From 58-81 sp012729145 (lineage in GTDB: Bacteria; Synergistota; Synergistia; Synergistales; Thermovirgaceae), in NCBI GenBank assembly GCA_040770625.1, contig JAXGIW010000002.1:248001-312000 (forward strand): 64,000 nucleotides of DNA, in the 5' to 3' direction. Numbering within the stretch: position 1 is the stretch's first letter; the number at the start of each line of letters is the position of its first letter. The notes under the pieces are model-generated. The model saw only the letters and a list, made by a program, of their open reading frames with translations, was not told the DNA's origin and ran no database searches. Made by a program: the position numbers and the translations under genes. This document shows, piece by piece, positions 35,713 to 43,879 of this stretch.

Positions 35713-36180
35713 ATGGACGGTTTTGTCATAGCAAGAAATCGCAAGGCCCGGCACGACTATTTTATACTCGAGACTATCGAGGCCGGGATAGCCCTTACCG
35801 GGACGGAGATCAAGTCCGTCCGCGCGGGGAAAGTCAACCTGAAGGACGGTTATGCCAGGGTCCAGGGTTCCGAAGTATGGCTTTTTAACGTCCATGTATC
35901 TCCCTACGAGCAGGGGACCTATTACAATCATGAGCCCCTCAGGCCCAGGAAACTGTTGCTGAACGCGGGCGAGATAAGGCGTCTCGGGGCGAAAACAAGG
36001 GAAAAAGGGCTTACTCTGGTTCCCCTTGCCATGTATCTGAAGCAGAACCGTTGGGCCAAGGTCGAGCTGGCCCTGGTCAAGGGCAAGACAGGATCCGACA
36101 AGCGCGACACCATAGCGGAGCGGGACGCAAAAAGGGATATCGACAAGGCTATCAAGGAAAAGCGGCAAAGGGACATTTGA
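35713..36180 (+). CDS. smpB: tmRNA-binding protein SmpB
   Basis: 155 residues from the ATG at 35713, with GGAGGAG upstream; an earlier in-frame start at 35692 overlaps the -10 box. SmpB carries tmRNA into stalled ribosomes. Family motifs are ARNRKARHDYFILETIEAGIALTGTEIKSVRAGKVNLKDGYA, the N/SPYEQGTYYNHEPLRPRKLLL loop, and the basic tail KGKTGSDKRDTIAERDAKRDIDKAIKEKR that enters the ribosomal channel. tmRNA itself follows 11 bp later. Confidence 0.97.
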   Translation: MDGFVIARNRKARHDYFILETIEAGIALTGTEIKSVRAGKVNLKDGYARVQGSEVWLFNVHVSPYEQGTYYNHEPLRPRKLLLNAGEIRRLGAKTREKGLTLVPLAMYLKQNRWAKVELALVKGKTGSDKRDTIAERDAKRDIDKAIKEKRQRDI

Positions 36181-36191
36181 CAACTGAATAT

Positions 36192-36540
36192 GGGGGCGAC
36201 AGGTCTCGACGGCAGGATGGAGGGTTACGGGCAGCGTGCCGAGTTGCCGGAACTCGCAAAACACGGCGCAAACAATAATTGCCAACGATAACTACGCACT
36301 GGCCGCTTAAGTAGCGTCCACGTCCCCTGGGGTTTCCGTCGCCAGGACCCCTTGCGGACGTCACTTATGGTGACTGCTCCTTGCGCTTCGTTCTCGCGCG
36401 TGAGGTCAAGCCTCAGAGAACTCGGGTAAGGGTATCCCGTCTCCGGGAGACCCGAGCCGACACTAAAGCGGAGACTGCGCACGGAGAAACCCGCAGCTGG
36501 CCCCTGTCGGACCGGGGTTCGATTCCCCGCGCCTCCACCA
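36192..36540 (+). ncRNA. ssrA: tmRNA
   Basis: The 5' end GGGGGCGACAGGTCTCGAC and the 3' end GGGGTTCGATTCCCCGCGCCTCCACCA form the tRNA-like domain: GGGGGCG pairs with CGCCTCC with one G-U, and CCA is encoded. The tag reading frame at 36266-36310 encodes AQTIIANDNYALAA followed by TAA, ending in the proteolysis signal YALAA. Pseudoknot-forming repeats lie between the tag and the 3' domain. The length of 349 nt and the position next to smpB are as expected. Confidence 0.96.
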
Positions 36541-36565
36541 TAATTCGCAAGCATGCGAATTATGG
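36538..36565. repeat. 12-bp perfect inverted repeat overlapping the tmRNA 3' CCA
   Basis: CCATAATTCGCA (36538-36549) pairs with TGCGAATTATGG (36554-36565) around AGCA. The left arm begins with the encoded CCA of tmRNA. There is no T run, so it is not a standard terminator. A processing signal or a relic at an integration hot spot are possible readings. Confidence 0.6.
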
Positions 36566-36655
36566 TGTCACGGCATAGCCGCTTAATGGCGACGCCGTAC
36601 ATATCATATTGCAACGAAGCCTGGCTTTTGCTTAAAACATTTTTGAAAACCAAAA

Positions 36656-36690
36656 GGCAGTCCCTGGATTATCCAGGGACTGCCTTTTTT
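36656..36690. terminator. Bidirectional terminator between ssrA and the GltB-like gene
   Basis: A 13-bp stem (GGCAGTCCCTGGA with its complement, loop TTA) is followed by six T's on the plus strand and preceded by AAAA, serving both converging transcripts. Confidence 0.93.
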
Positions 36691-36744
36691 GTTGTTTTGT
36701 GTTTTCTCCAAAAGCGGGAAATTTGCTGACTTGACTGATTCCGT

Positions 36745-38250
36745 TTAGCCCAAAAGGTCGTTCGCGTAGTAGGTAAGTGGGATCAGGTCGCTCCTGTCCA
36801 GGTACTTAAGGCCAAATTTCCGGTTCAAAGCAGCGAAATGCCTCAGGCCGCATCCCAGTTTATTTAGATAAGAAAAAACCCCGATCGCTCCTGTGGAAAA
36901 ACTTTCAGCTTCTTTCCCATAGATCCCTTTGAGATCAGCCAGGTCACGAAAAACCTCATCGATCGTGCTGCCAAATTTCTGGAAAAGCTCGGGAGTCCTT
37001 CCTGCCTTTATTTCGTTACCGACGTTCTTTCCCGTCATAGCGGCTGCCATTGCGCCGCGACAGACACCGATAGCCTGAATAAATCCATCTCCGTAGGCAA
37101 GGGACTTGAATATCTGGTCTTCACTGATAAACCCGCCGGTCATGACCATCGCTGGAAGGATCTTTCCCTGTTTATCCAGTTTTGCGCAGATATCCACGAC
37201 AGCTTTTTCAAGCATGACCGTGGGGAGCGACCATTCGTTCATCATCTTCGATGGGCTGTAGCCTGAACCTCCGCCAGCGCCATCAAAGGTTATCATATCC
37301 ACACTGTTCTCTATGGCTATATTGATGACACGTTCGACATCAGCCTGATCAAAGCCGGCCATCTTGAAATAGACGTTCTTCATGCCCATGTCACGCAGTT
37401 CGCCGATCCGCTTTGCCATCGACTCTTCCGTCCACATCGGCAGTCTTCCATATGTGTAGAAATTGGGGCAACACCCCTTTTCCCTGAGCTCTATCACTTT
37501 GGGGTCAAAGGGATCGGGGAAAACAAGGATTCCACGCTCGACTTTCCTTACGGCCTCGTCATAGTTCTTGATCCTGTTGACCGGCTGCGTCCCCTTGGCC
37601 CCCTGGCCGAACTTGAATTCCAGGGCCTCGAAGCCGTATTTCTTCAGGGCTATCTCGGGGACGCCCGCAAGATGGTCGTCGACGTTGCACTGGAGCACCA
37701 TCTGCCCTGAGCCCCTGTAATATTTATGGAAACTGTCGTATATTTTCTTCAGCATCGGGAATGAAGTGATCTTACCGTTCTCAAATTTTAGTTCTGCGTC
37801 TTTTTCCCTTGCATCTTCCCCTACCATGCAGGTTACTCCCGCCATGGCAGCACCACCAAAATAATCGACCCAGTTCATTTTTACCAATGCGGGCAAAACG
37901 ATGGGCAGATCCAGCTTGACCCTGTTATCGCAACCGTATTCGGAAGCAAGGTCGACGTTAAATATCTCTGCGTGTTCATGATCCGGCTCTGTCCCCATGG
38001 CGCCAAAACACCGGCCGTTTATGTTGAAATGAGAGAAATCAACGGGATAATCCTTTTCCGACGCGATCTGGTTAGGGCCCGTGGTTGTAGGATAGACCGT
38101 TATCTTGCCCAGGACAGCCGCCTGGGCTATCTCGCAGGGGCCCGGGCATTCTTCTGTGCATAACGAGCACATCCCCGACAGGGGAGAAACATACTTGCTT
38201 CTGTTCCTTGCCGCTGTAAAGCCTGAACTCATGCTAGGTGAAAGTGACAT
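36745..38250 (-). CDS. Glutamate-synthase-like FMN-binding protein (GltB central-domain family)
   Basis: 501 residues from the ATG at 38250, eight bases after GGGAGG. A Cys-rich N-terminus (CSLCTEECPGPC) precedes the FMN-binding TIM barrel of glutamate synthase: KYGFEALEFKFGQGAKGTQP, NSVDMITFDGAGGGSGYSPSKMMNEWSLPTV, VMTGGFISEDQIFKSLAYGDGFIQAIGVCRGAMAAAMTGK. A further cysteine pair (GCCPNFYTYG) is in the region expected to bind a cluster. No glutaminase domain is present and no small subunit is adjacent. Members of this stand-alone group may be archaeal-type glutamate synthases or related amino-transferring oxidoreductases. It is divergent from hcp. Confidence 0.88.
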   Translation of the reverse strand: MSLSPSMSSGFTAARNRSKYVSPLSGMCSLCTEECPGPCEIAQAAVLGKITVYPTTTGPNQIASEKDYPVDFSHFNINGRCFGAMGTEPDHEHAEIFNVDLASEYGCDNRVKLDLPIVLPALVKMNWVDYFGGAAMAGVTCMVGEDAREKDAELKFENGKITSFPMLKKIYDSFHKYYRGSGQMVLQCNVDDHLAGVPEIALKKYGFEALEFKFGQGAKGTQPVNRIKNYDEAVRKVERGILVFPDPFDPKVIELREKGCCPNFYTYGRLPMWTEESMAKRIGELRDMGMKNVYFKMAGFDQADVERVINIAIENSVDMITFDGAGGGSGYSPSKMMNEWSLPTVMLEKAVVDICAKLDKQGKILPAMVMTGGFISEDQIFKSLAYGDGFIQAIGVCRGAMAAAMTGKNVGNEIKAGRTPELFQKFGSTIDEVFRDLADLKGIYGKEAESFSTGAIGVFSYLNKLGCGLRHFAALNRKFGLKYLDRSDLIPLTYYANDLLG

Positions 38251-38296
38251 AATAAAACCTCCCATTAAGGAATTGATCTTAATTCCTGTTATCACC

Positions 38297-38313
38297 TGAC
38301 CTGCTTGAGGTCA
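38297..38313. promoter_or_regulatory. Candidate operator upstream of the GltB-like gene
   Basis: TGACCT-GCTTG-AGGTCA, a perfect 6-bp inverted repeat with a 5-bp spacer, lies 47 bp before the start codon, just downstream of a TACAAT that could be the minus-strand -10. The 327-bp gap 38251-38577 also holds the AT-rich palindrome GTAATATAATATTAC at 38431-38445 and the hcp promoter, but no gene. Confidence 0.45.
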
Positions 38314-38503
38314 TTGTATCACTTGACAAAAATCGCAAAAAACGATCCAGCAGGGGACCAGCTCTATCCTTTTACTTCTGCCCTTTGTTCTCCAGATCTT
38401 CATATTGCCATTCCAGGTGAGTTGGTTCTGGTAATATAATATTACTGTGAAGCGAATTCTGGTTTCCCCTGATCAAAAAGGGCTGAAGGTTTTTCGAAAA
38501 GTA

Positions 38504-38531
38504 TTTACAGGACCGGGGAATAGGGTAATAT
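38504..38531 (+). promoter_or_regulatory. Candidate promoter of hcp
   Basis: TTTACA at 38504-38509 and TAATAT at 38526-38531 are separated by 16 bp, 46 bp upstream of the hcp start codon. The -35 matches 5 of 6 and the -10 matches 4 of 6. Confidence 0.5.
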
Positions 38532-38577
38532 GGATACCGGAATACCAAAATTTCAGGGATGATCAAGGGAAGGGGGA

Positions 38578-40227
38578 ATGGATATGTATTGTTTCCAATG
38601 CCAGGAAACGGCGAAGAATCAGGGTTGCACAGTAAGGGGTGTCTGCGGTAAAGCGGAGGAGACGGCTGATCTTCAGGACCTTTTGATCTACGTATGCAAG
38701 GGGATATCCGTCTTCGGGGAGGAATTGAAGAAGAGAGGAGTAGTGGACAGGGAAGCCGGGCGGTTCATCTGCAAGGCCCTCTTTGTGACCATTACCAACG
38801 CAGCCTGGGACAACAATGCCATAATCGACTGGATCAGGGAAGGCATAAGGGTCAGGGGAGAAGTTGCCAAAAAGGCCGGCGACGTTGAAGGGCCTCTTCC
38901 CGACTGTGCCACCTGGAGGGCCGAAAGCAATGAGGAGATCATCGCCAAGGCCATGTCAGACGAAGTGCGGATAACCGCGACAGGGAACGAGGATATTCGC
39001 TCCCTCAGGGAACTCCTCGTCATCGGGAGCAAGGGCATTGCCGCCTACGCAGAACATGCCGAGGTCCTCGGCTTCGAGAAGGACGAGATCTACGCGTTTC
39101 TCATGGAAGGCCTGGCCTCGACCACCAGGGACCTTCCCACCGATGAAATGGTAGGTATGGTCATGAAGGCTGGGGAAATGGCCGTCAACACCATGGCCCT
39201 CCTTGACGAGGCCAACACCACCACCTACGGCAATCCCGAGATCACTGAGGTCTACCTCGGGGTCAGGAACAACCCGGGCATTCTGGTCTCCGGTCATGAC
39301 CTTAAAGACATGGAGGAACTGCTGGAGCAGACCTCAGGGACAGGGGTGGACGTCTACACTCACGGAGAGATGCTTCCGGCCAACTACTATCCTGCCTTCA
39401 AGAAATACGGTCATTTCGTGGGCAATTACGGCGGATCCTGGTGGCATCAGAACGAAGAGTTCGAGTCCTTCAACGGCCCGATCCTGCTAACCACCAACTG
39501 TCTTATCCCGGTAAAGAACGAGAACACCTATCTTGACAGGCTTTTCACAACAGGTGTCGTCAGCTATCCTGGTGCGAGATCGATCCCTGCGAGACCCAAA
39601 AATGGGAAGAAGGACTTCTCCGGGATCATCGAGATGGCAAAGAAGTGCGCTACCCCGAAAGAGATCGAAAAAGGCAAGATAGTGGGCGGTTTCGCCCACA
39701 ACCAGGTCATGGCCCTGGCCGACAAGGTCGTCGAAGCCGTCAAGTCAGGAGCTATCCGGCGCTTTGTGGTGATGGCAGGATGCGACGGACGGTTCAAGTC
39801 CAGGGATTACTTCACCGAGGTGGCCAGGAACCTGCCTAAGGACACTGTCATTCTTACTGCAGGGTGTGCCAAGTACCGATACAACAAGCTTGCTCTCGGC
39901 GATATCGGAGGGATCCCCCGGGTTCTGGACGCCGGACAGTGCAACGACTCCTACTCCCTGGCGGTCATCGCCCTGAAACTGAAGGAGGCCTTCGGGCTGG
40001 CCGACGTCAACGAACTTCCCATCTCCTACGACATCGCATGGTACGAGCAGAAAGCCGTTGCCGTTCTTCTTGCGCTGCTTTCGCTGGGAGTCAAGGGGAT
40101 CCGACTGGGCCCGACGCTTCCCGCCTTCCTTTCGCCGAACGTGGCCAAGGTACTGGTGGACAAGTTCGACATAAAGCCTACAGGAACGGTGGAGGAGGAC
40201 ATTGCGGCAATGATGGCGGGGAAATAG
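38578..40227 (+). CDS. hcp: Hydroxylamine reductase (hybrid-cluster protein), anaerobe type
   Basis: 549 residues from ATG after AAGGGGGA. Hcp carries a 4Fe-4S cluster and a 4Fe-2O-2S hybrid cluster and reduces hydroxylamine or nitric oxide. The N-terminal cysteines follow C-x2-C-x8-C-x5-C (CFQCQETAKNQGCTVRGVC), as in the Desulfovibrio enzyme. Hybrid-cluster ligands are in VYTHGEMLPANYYP (His, Glu), LTTNCLIPV, TTGVVSYPGA, AGCDGRFKSRDYFTEV, and TAGCAKYRYNKL, where family cysteines occur. It is probably a detoxification enzyme for nitrosative stress in this anaerobe. A terminator follows. Confidence 0.97.
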   Translation: MDMYCFQCQETAKNQGCTVRGVCGKAEETADLQDLLIYVCKGISVFGEELKKRGVVDREAGRFICKALFVTITNAAWDNNAIIDWIREGIRVRGEVAKKAGDVEGPLPDCATWRAESNEEIIAKAMSDEVRITATGNEDIRSLRELLVIGSKGIAAYAEHAEVLGFEKDEIYAFLMEGLASTTRDLPTDEMVGMVMKAGEMAVNTMALLDEANTTTYGNPEITEVYLGVRNNPGILVSGHDLKDMEELLEQTSGTGVDVYTHGEMLPANYYPAFKKYGHFVGNYGGSWWHQNEEFESFNGPILLTTNCLIPVKNENTYLDRLFTTGVVSYPGARSIPARPKNGKKDFSGIIEMAKKCATPKEIEKGKIVGGFAHNQVMALADKVVEAVKSGAIRRFVVMAGCDGRFKSRDYFTEVARNLPKDTVILTAGCAKYRYNKLALGDIGGIPRVLDAGQCNDSYSLAVIALKLKEAFGLADVNELPISYDIAWYEQKAVAVLLALLSLGVKGIRLGPTLPAFLSPNVAKVLVDKFDIKPTGTVEEDIAAMMAGK

Positions 40228-40244
40228 CCTCCGGGGATGACCTG

Positions 40245-40290
40245 AAGTGGGAGTGGCCGAACCTCCACTCCCACTTTTCTCTTTTTGCCC
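40245..40290 (+). terminator. Terminator after hcp
   Basis: AAGTGGGAGTGG and CCACTCCCACTT form a 12-bp stem with loop CCGAACCT, followed by TTCTCTTTTT. Confidence 0.88.
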
Positions 40291-40521
40291 CATTTTGGGG
40301 GCCGATCGGAAAGGCCCTTTCAAGATCTCTGGACGGACTTGCAGCGGCGACGGTTCTTCCCGTGATGACCCCATGTTGCCGGCAGTGTATAATATTCAAG
40401 CTATCCTTCGTCTCCCGGGATACATCCCCCCATTCTTGCCTGGATCTTTAGGAGCGCAAAAAAGCCGGATCCCTGTCTGGATCCTGAGCTGGATCTTAAC
40501 TTTGAAAGGGGAGATCTCTGG

Positions 40522-41550
40522 ATGAAAAGACTTTTGTGCACGTTGATAACCGCAGTCCTTGTTCTTGGTGCCTTGGGAGGATCAGCGGCTGCCTCTCCCA
40601 TAGAGAAGGAGGTAGTCTTCGGCGATCAGTCCTGGGACAGCATCCAGTTTCTCCATAGGGTGATGGGCTATATCCTGCAACATGGCTACGGAATGAGTCC
40701 GGTTTACAGTTTTTCCGAATCCATGCCGTCGCTCATAGGTCTCGAACGTGGAGATAACCATATCATCCTCGAGGTGTGGGTGGAGGCCCGACAGGAGTGG
40801 TGGGACTCTGCCCGGCAGGCGGGCAAGGTCCTGGGCTTCGGTAAGGTCTTCCCCAACGCTCCTTCCGGTCTCTATGTGCCCTCCTACCTGGTCAAGGGGG
40901 ATCCCGAGAGGGGGATCGAACCCCTTGCGCCGGACCTCGTCTCCGTATTTGACCTGCCCAGGTATCAGCACCTTTTCCCCGACCCAGAGGACAAGGCCAG
41001 GGGTCGGGTCTACAATGCCGTCTCCGGGTGGGCCGCAAACGAGAGATACATCAAGAAATTCGATGGCTACAAGGTTGAGGGGAAACCACTCAGGGAGTAC
41101 TTCAACCTCTTTGATCCGGGTTCACAGACCGCTCTCAACGCCGCTATCAGGGGTGCTCACGATCGCGGGCTCCCGATCATCGCCTACTACTGGGAACCGA
41201 CCCCGCTTCTGGGGGAGCTGGACATGATCCTCCTCAAGGAACCGGAATACGATGAGAAGATCTTCAGGGAGACCTTTCTATGCCAGAACCCGGCCTTCTC
41301 AGTGGAAAAGGCCGCCAATGCCAAGTGGGTCAGCGAACACCCCGAAGTAGTTTCGCTCCTTGAGAAATTCCACCTGAGCCTGGAGGAGACCAACGAGGTA
41401 TTGGCATGGATGGAAGCTCATGAAAACGATCCTCAAAAAGCGGCCCTTTGGTTCCTCAAGAACAACGCTGATCTGTGGCATTCATGGGTCGATGATCCCA
41501 AAGTGAAAGAGATGCTTGAGAAAGCTCTTGAAAAGGAAAAGATCCAGTAA
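40522..41550 (+). CDS. Glycine betaine/choline-type ABC substrate-binding protein (OpuAC-like)
   Basis: 342 residues from ATG after AAGGGGAG. A signal peptide is clear (basic MKRLL, hydrophobic ITAVLVLGALG, then SAAASP). The mature part is an OpuAC-type binding protein: EVVFGDQSWDSIQFLHRVMGYILQHGYG, LERGDNHIILEVWV, AYYWEPTPLLGELDMILLKEPEY, and a helical C-terminus. Aromatic residues that could cage a quaternary amine are present (W in SWDS and YYWEP). No ABC permease or ATPase gene is adjacent, so it is an orphan that must serve a transporter encoded elsewhere. The ligand is inferred from the family. Confidence 0.88.
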   Translation: MKRLLCTLITAVLVLGALGGSAAASPIEKEVVFGDQSWDSIQFLHRVMGYILQHGYGMSPVYSFSESMPSLIGLERGDNHIILEVWVEARQEWWDSARQAGKVLGFGKVFPNAPSGLYVPSYLVKGDPERGIEPLAPDLVSVFDLPRYQHLFPDPEDKARGRVYNAVSGWAANERYIKKFDGYKVEGKPLREYFNLFDPGSQTALNAAIRGAHDRGLPIIAYYWEPTPLLGELDMILLKEPEYDEKIFRETFLCQNPAFSVEKAANAKWVSEHPEVVSLLEKFHLSLEETNEVLAWMEAHENDPQKAALWFLKNNADLWHSWVDDPKVKEMLEKALEKEKIQ

Positions 41551-41609
41551 GAGGACCCGGGGGGTCAGGTCCTGGAAGACCTTTTTGACTGTCAAGGAAG
41601 GCAACGTAT

Positions 41610-41645
41610 CGGGACAGCCAGCACCTTACAGGCTGTCCCGTTCTC
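41610..41645. terminator. Hairpin between the converging betaine-binding and MATE genes
   Basis: CGGGACAGCC and GGCTGTCCCG form a perfect 10-bp stem with an 11-base loop, followed by TTCTC. The T tract is weak on both strands. Confidence 0.6.
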
Positions 41646-41668
41646 ATCCCAGTCGAACAGAGACTCCT

Positions 41669-43039
41669 TCAGGCGGTTTCATCATTCTCCCCTGGAATTT
41701 TCCACCTTTTCATTTCCATCCTGAGCATCAGAAGAGCCAGCAGGAATCCGCTCAGGTCCATAACGGGAAAGGACAGCCATACCCCGTCGATCCCCAGGAT
41801 ACGGGGCAGGATCAGAAGCATGGGGAAGCAGAAGACTATCTGCCGGAGGACCTGGAGGACAAAGGTCGCCCTGGCCTTTCCCAGGGCCTGGAAGGTGTAG
41901 CTGGTCACGATGTAGAGTGACATCAAAGGAAGAAGCATATAGCCCAACCTCAGCCCCCGTACCGTCATTGCGCTCAGGTCGGCATCCCCCCTGGAAAAAA
42001 GGCCCACCAGAAAGACCGGGAATATCTGGACGATCACCCAGAAAAGAGAGAAAATGCCTGCGGCCGCGGCTATGGCCATCATGACTATGCTCTTGACCCT
42101 GTCCATCTTTCCTGCGCCGTAGTTGAACCCTATCAGGGGCTGGGCCCCCTCGCCGATACCCAGAGCGGGGAGGAAGAAGAGGGAGTCAAGGCTCAGGAAG
42201 ATCCCCACAGCTGATATCGCAAGATCACCGCCCAGACCTCCCATGATCCTGTTTATCAATATAAGGAGGATCACAAAGGATATTTCAAGAAGTCCCGGAG
42301 ATACCCCGATCGCCAGAGCAGAGAGCATTATCTCCTTCTTCGGACGCAAAAGAAGGGGACGACGGATCTTCAGGTTGCTGTAATAGCGGTAGAAATAGAG
42401 GACCCAACCAAGGGCGATTGCCTGCGCAATGGTGGTCCCCCAGGCGGCTCCCTTTACGCCCCAACCCAGTCGGGCAATGAAGAGCCAGTCAAGGAAAATG
42501 TTGGTCATGGTCCCTACAAGCATGGTTCCCATGGCCCAGCGAGGTGCCCCTTCGGATCTCATAAGTCCATTCATGGAAAAGGTTATTACCAGGAAGGGCA
42601 TTCCCAGTGCAACGATCCTCAGATATCCCAGGGCCTCTCTGATGACAAGCTTGCTGGCTCCGAAAAGTGTGAGCATCTGCTCCCCGCAGCAGTAGCCGGC
42701 CAACAGGAGGATGGAACCACCTGCGATAGCCATAAGAAAAGCGTTTCCCAGCACCTCTTCTGCCCGGGTCCTGTCGCCCCTGCCCAGACTCCTTGAAACG
42801 AGTGATGATGAACCCACAGCTACAAGTATCCCGGCTGTGATGGCCAGTCCAAAATAGGGGAAGGCAACGGTGACAGCCGCTAGGCCCCGGGAACCGACTA
42901 TCCTGCCGATGAACATCCGGTCCACTATGTTGTACAGGGCATTGGACAGAAGACCTACTATTGCCGGCATTGAAAAACGGAAGAGCAGGCTTCCGACGGG
43001 ATCCCGACCCATCACCTCCGTACGCAGATCGTAGGACAC
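41669..43039 (-). CDS. MATE-family multidrug/Na+ antiporter
   Basis: 456 residues from GTG after AAGGAGAG. Twelve hydrophobic segments form two similar halves. The MATE pattern is visible: LFRFSMPAIVGLLSNALYNIVDRMFIGRIVG at the start, LAAVTVAFPYFGLAITAGILVAVGSSSLVSRSLGRGD, GLMRSEGAPRWAMGTMLVGTMTNIFLDWLFI, and FLPALGIGEGAQPLIGFNYGAGKMDRV in the second half. It exports drugs or metabolites with Na+ or H+ entry. The MepA/NorM subtype cannot be fixed. The DUF4126 gene lies 91 bp upstream on the same strand. Confidence 0.94.
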   Translation of the reverse strand: MSYDLRTEVMGRDPVGSLLFRFSMPAIVGLLSNALYNIVDRMFIGRIVGSRGLAAVTVAFPYFGLAITAGILVAVGSSSLVSRSLGRGDRTRAEEVLGNAFLMAIAGGSILLLAGYCCGEQMLTLFGASKLVIREALGYLRIVALGMPFLVITFSMNGLMRSEGAPRWAMGTMLVGTMTNIFLDWLFIARLGWGVKGAAWGTTIAQAIALGWVLYFYRYYSNLKIRRPLLLRPKKEIMLSALAIGVSPGLLEISFVILLILINRIMGGLGGDLAISAVGIFLSLDSLFFLPALGIGEGAQPLIGFNYGAGKMDRVKSIVMMAIAAAAGIFSLFWVIVQIFPVFLVGLFSRGDADLSAMTVRGLRLGYMLLPLMSLYIVTSYTFQALGKARATFVLQVLRQIVFCFPMLLILPRILGIDGVWLSFPVMDLSGFLLALLMLRMEMKRWKIPGENDETA

Positions 43040-43090
43040 GGTCTCACTCTCCTTGAAATATTAACTCGACAACTGAAGAGGGACCGAAGG

Positions 43091-43129
43091 AAACCCCCGG
43101 CCCCTCTAGGACAGCACTTTCCCGGGGGT
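43091..43129 (-). terminator. Possible terminator after the DUF4126 gene
   Basis: ACCCCCGG (43093-43100) and CCGGGGGT (43122-43129) can pair on the minus-strand transcript around a 21-base loop, followed by UU. It could separate the DUF4126 gene from the MATE gene. Confidence 0.4.
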
Positions 43130-43130
43130 G

Positions 43131-43709
43131 TCATGCCTGACCGGATGTGGCCTTACCCTTGACAGACCTCCTGTAGATCTTTCGGCCGGCCCAGGCGAAT
43201 ATGAAAAGAACCAGAGCCATGGCTGCCAGTGGAAGAAGTATGGCCATTAGCGAAAGAAAGATCGAGCCGCCAGATTCAGCGGTGGAGACCACGGGGTTGC
43301 CGAGCCCCCCGGTTGTGAAGGCCGATGCCGCCCTGGTGAGTACCGTCGCCCCCTGAACCAAACCTGCCGCGGTACCCCCTGTTATAGCGGAGATGCTCCA
43401 TTTCAGGAAGGGGGTCATCTCGGGAAGGACTGAAGCGGTGATGAAAGTGCCTGCGATGATCGCTGCCGGTGTAGCCACGGTGTCAAGCATGTTGTCGAAC
43501 CATGGGACGTAGTATCCGGCTATCTCAAAGAAAGTGGCGGTGCCCAGCGCGACCGTCGCCGTTGGAGTGGCAACCCACTGGAAACCTTCTGCAAGCTCGA
43601 TATGTCCCGTCTGCGCTGCAAGGCTCATGACCAGCAGGGGTACGAAAACCCGGAAACCACAGGAGGCACTTAAACCCAGTCCGACGAAAAGAGCAAGAAT
43701 GTTTTCCAT
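43131..43709 (-). CDS. DUF4126-family small membrane protein
   Basis: 192 residues, strongly hydrophobic, with about five membrane segments. The opening LFVGLGLSASCGFRVFVPLLVMSLAA and the middle VAPTATVALGTATFFEIAGYYVPWFDNMLDTVATPAAIIAGTF resemble the DUF4126 family. The C-terminus is basic (GRKIYRRSVKGK). The function of the family is not known. No clear ribosome site precedes the ATG. Its upstream region (43710-43879) is AT-rich and shared with the divergent nitroreductase gene. Confidence 0.8.
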   Translation of the reverse strand: MENILALFVGLGLSASCGFRVFVPLLVMSLAAQTGHIELAEGFQWVATPTATVALGTATFFEIAGYYVPWFDNMLDTVATPAAIIAGTFITASVLPEMTPFLKWSISAITGGTAAGLVQGATVLTRAASAFTTGGLGNPVVSTAESGGSIFLSLMAILLPLAAMALVLFIFAWAGRKIYRRSVKGKATSGQA

Positions 43710-43879
43710 GATATGTATTGTAGACCGATTCTATCGGTCCGGGTAATTAATATACAGTTTAATTTAAAAGGTGAAGAGTTGGGATGAGTATCTCTAAGGA
43801 AATTTATTCTTTCTAAGAATATAGGAATATAATATTATTTTAGGGATACTTACCATCTGCCTGTCAGGGAGGGGAAAAA

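Noticed and set aside
36177..36182. TTGACA just before tmRNA as a promoter -35
   Set aside because: It ends only 10 bp before the tmRNA 5' end, leaving no room for a -10. The smpB promoter probably drives both.
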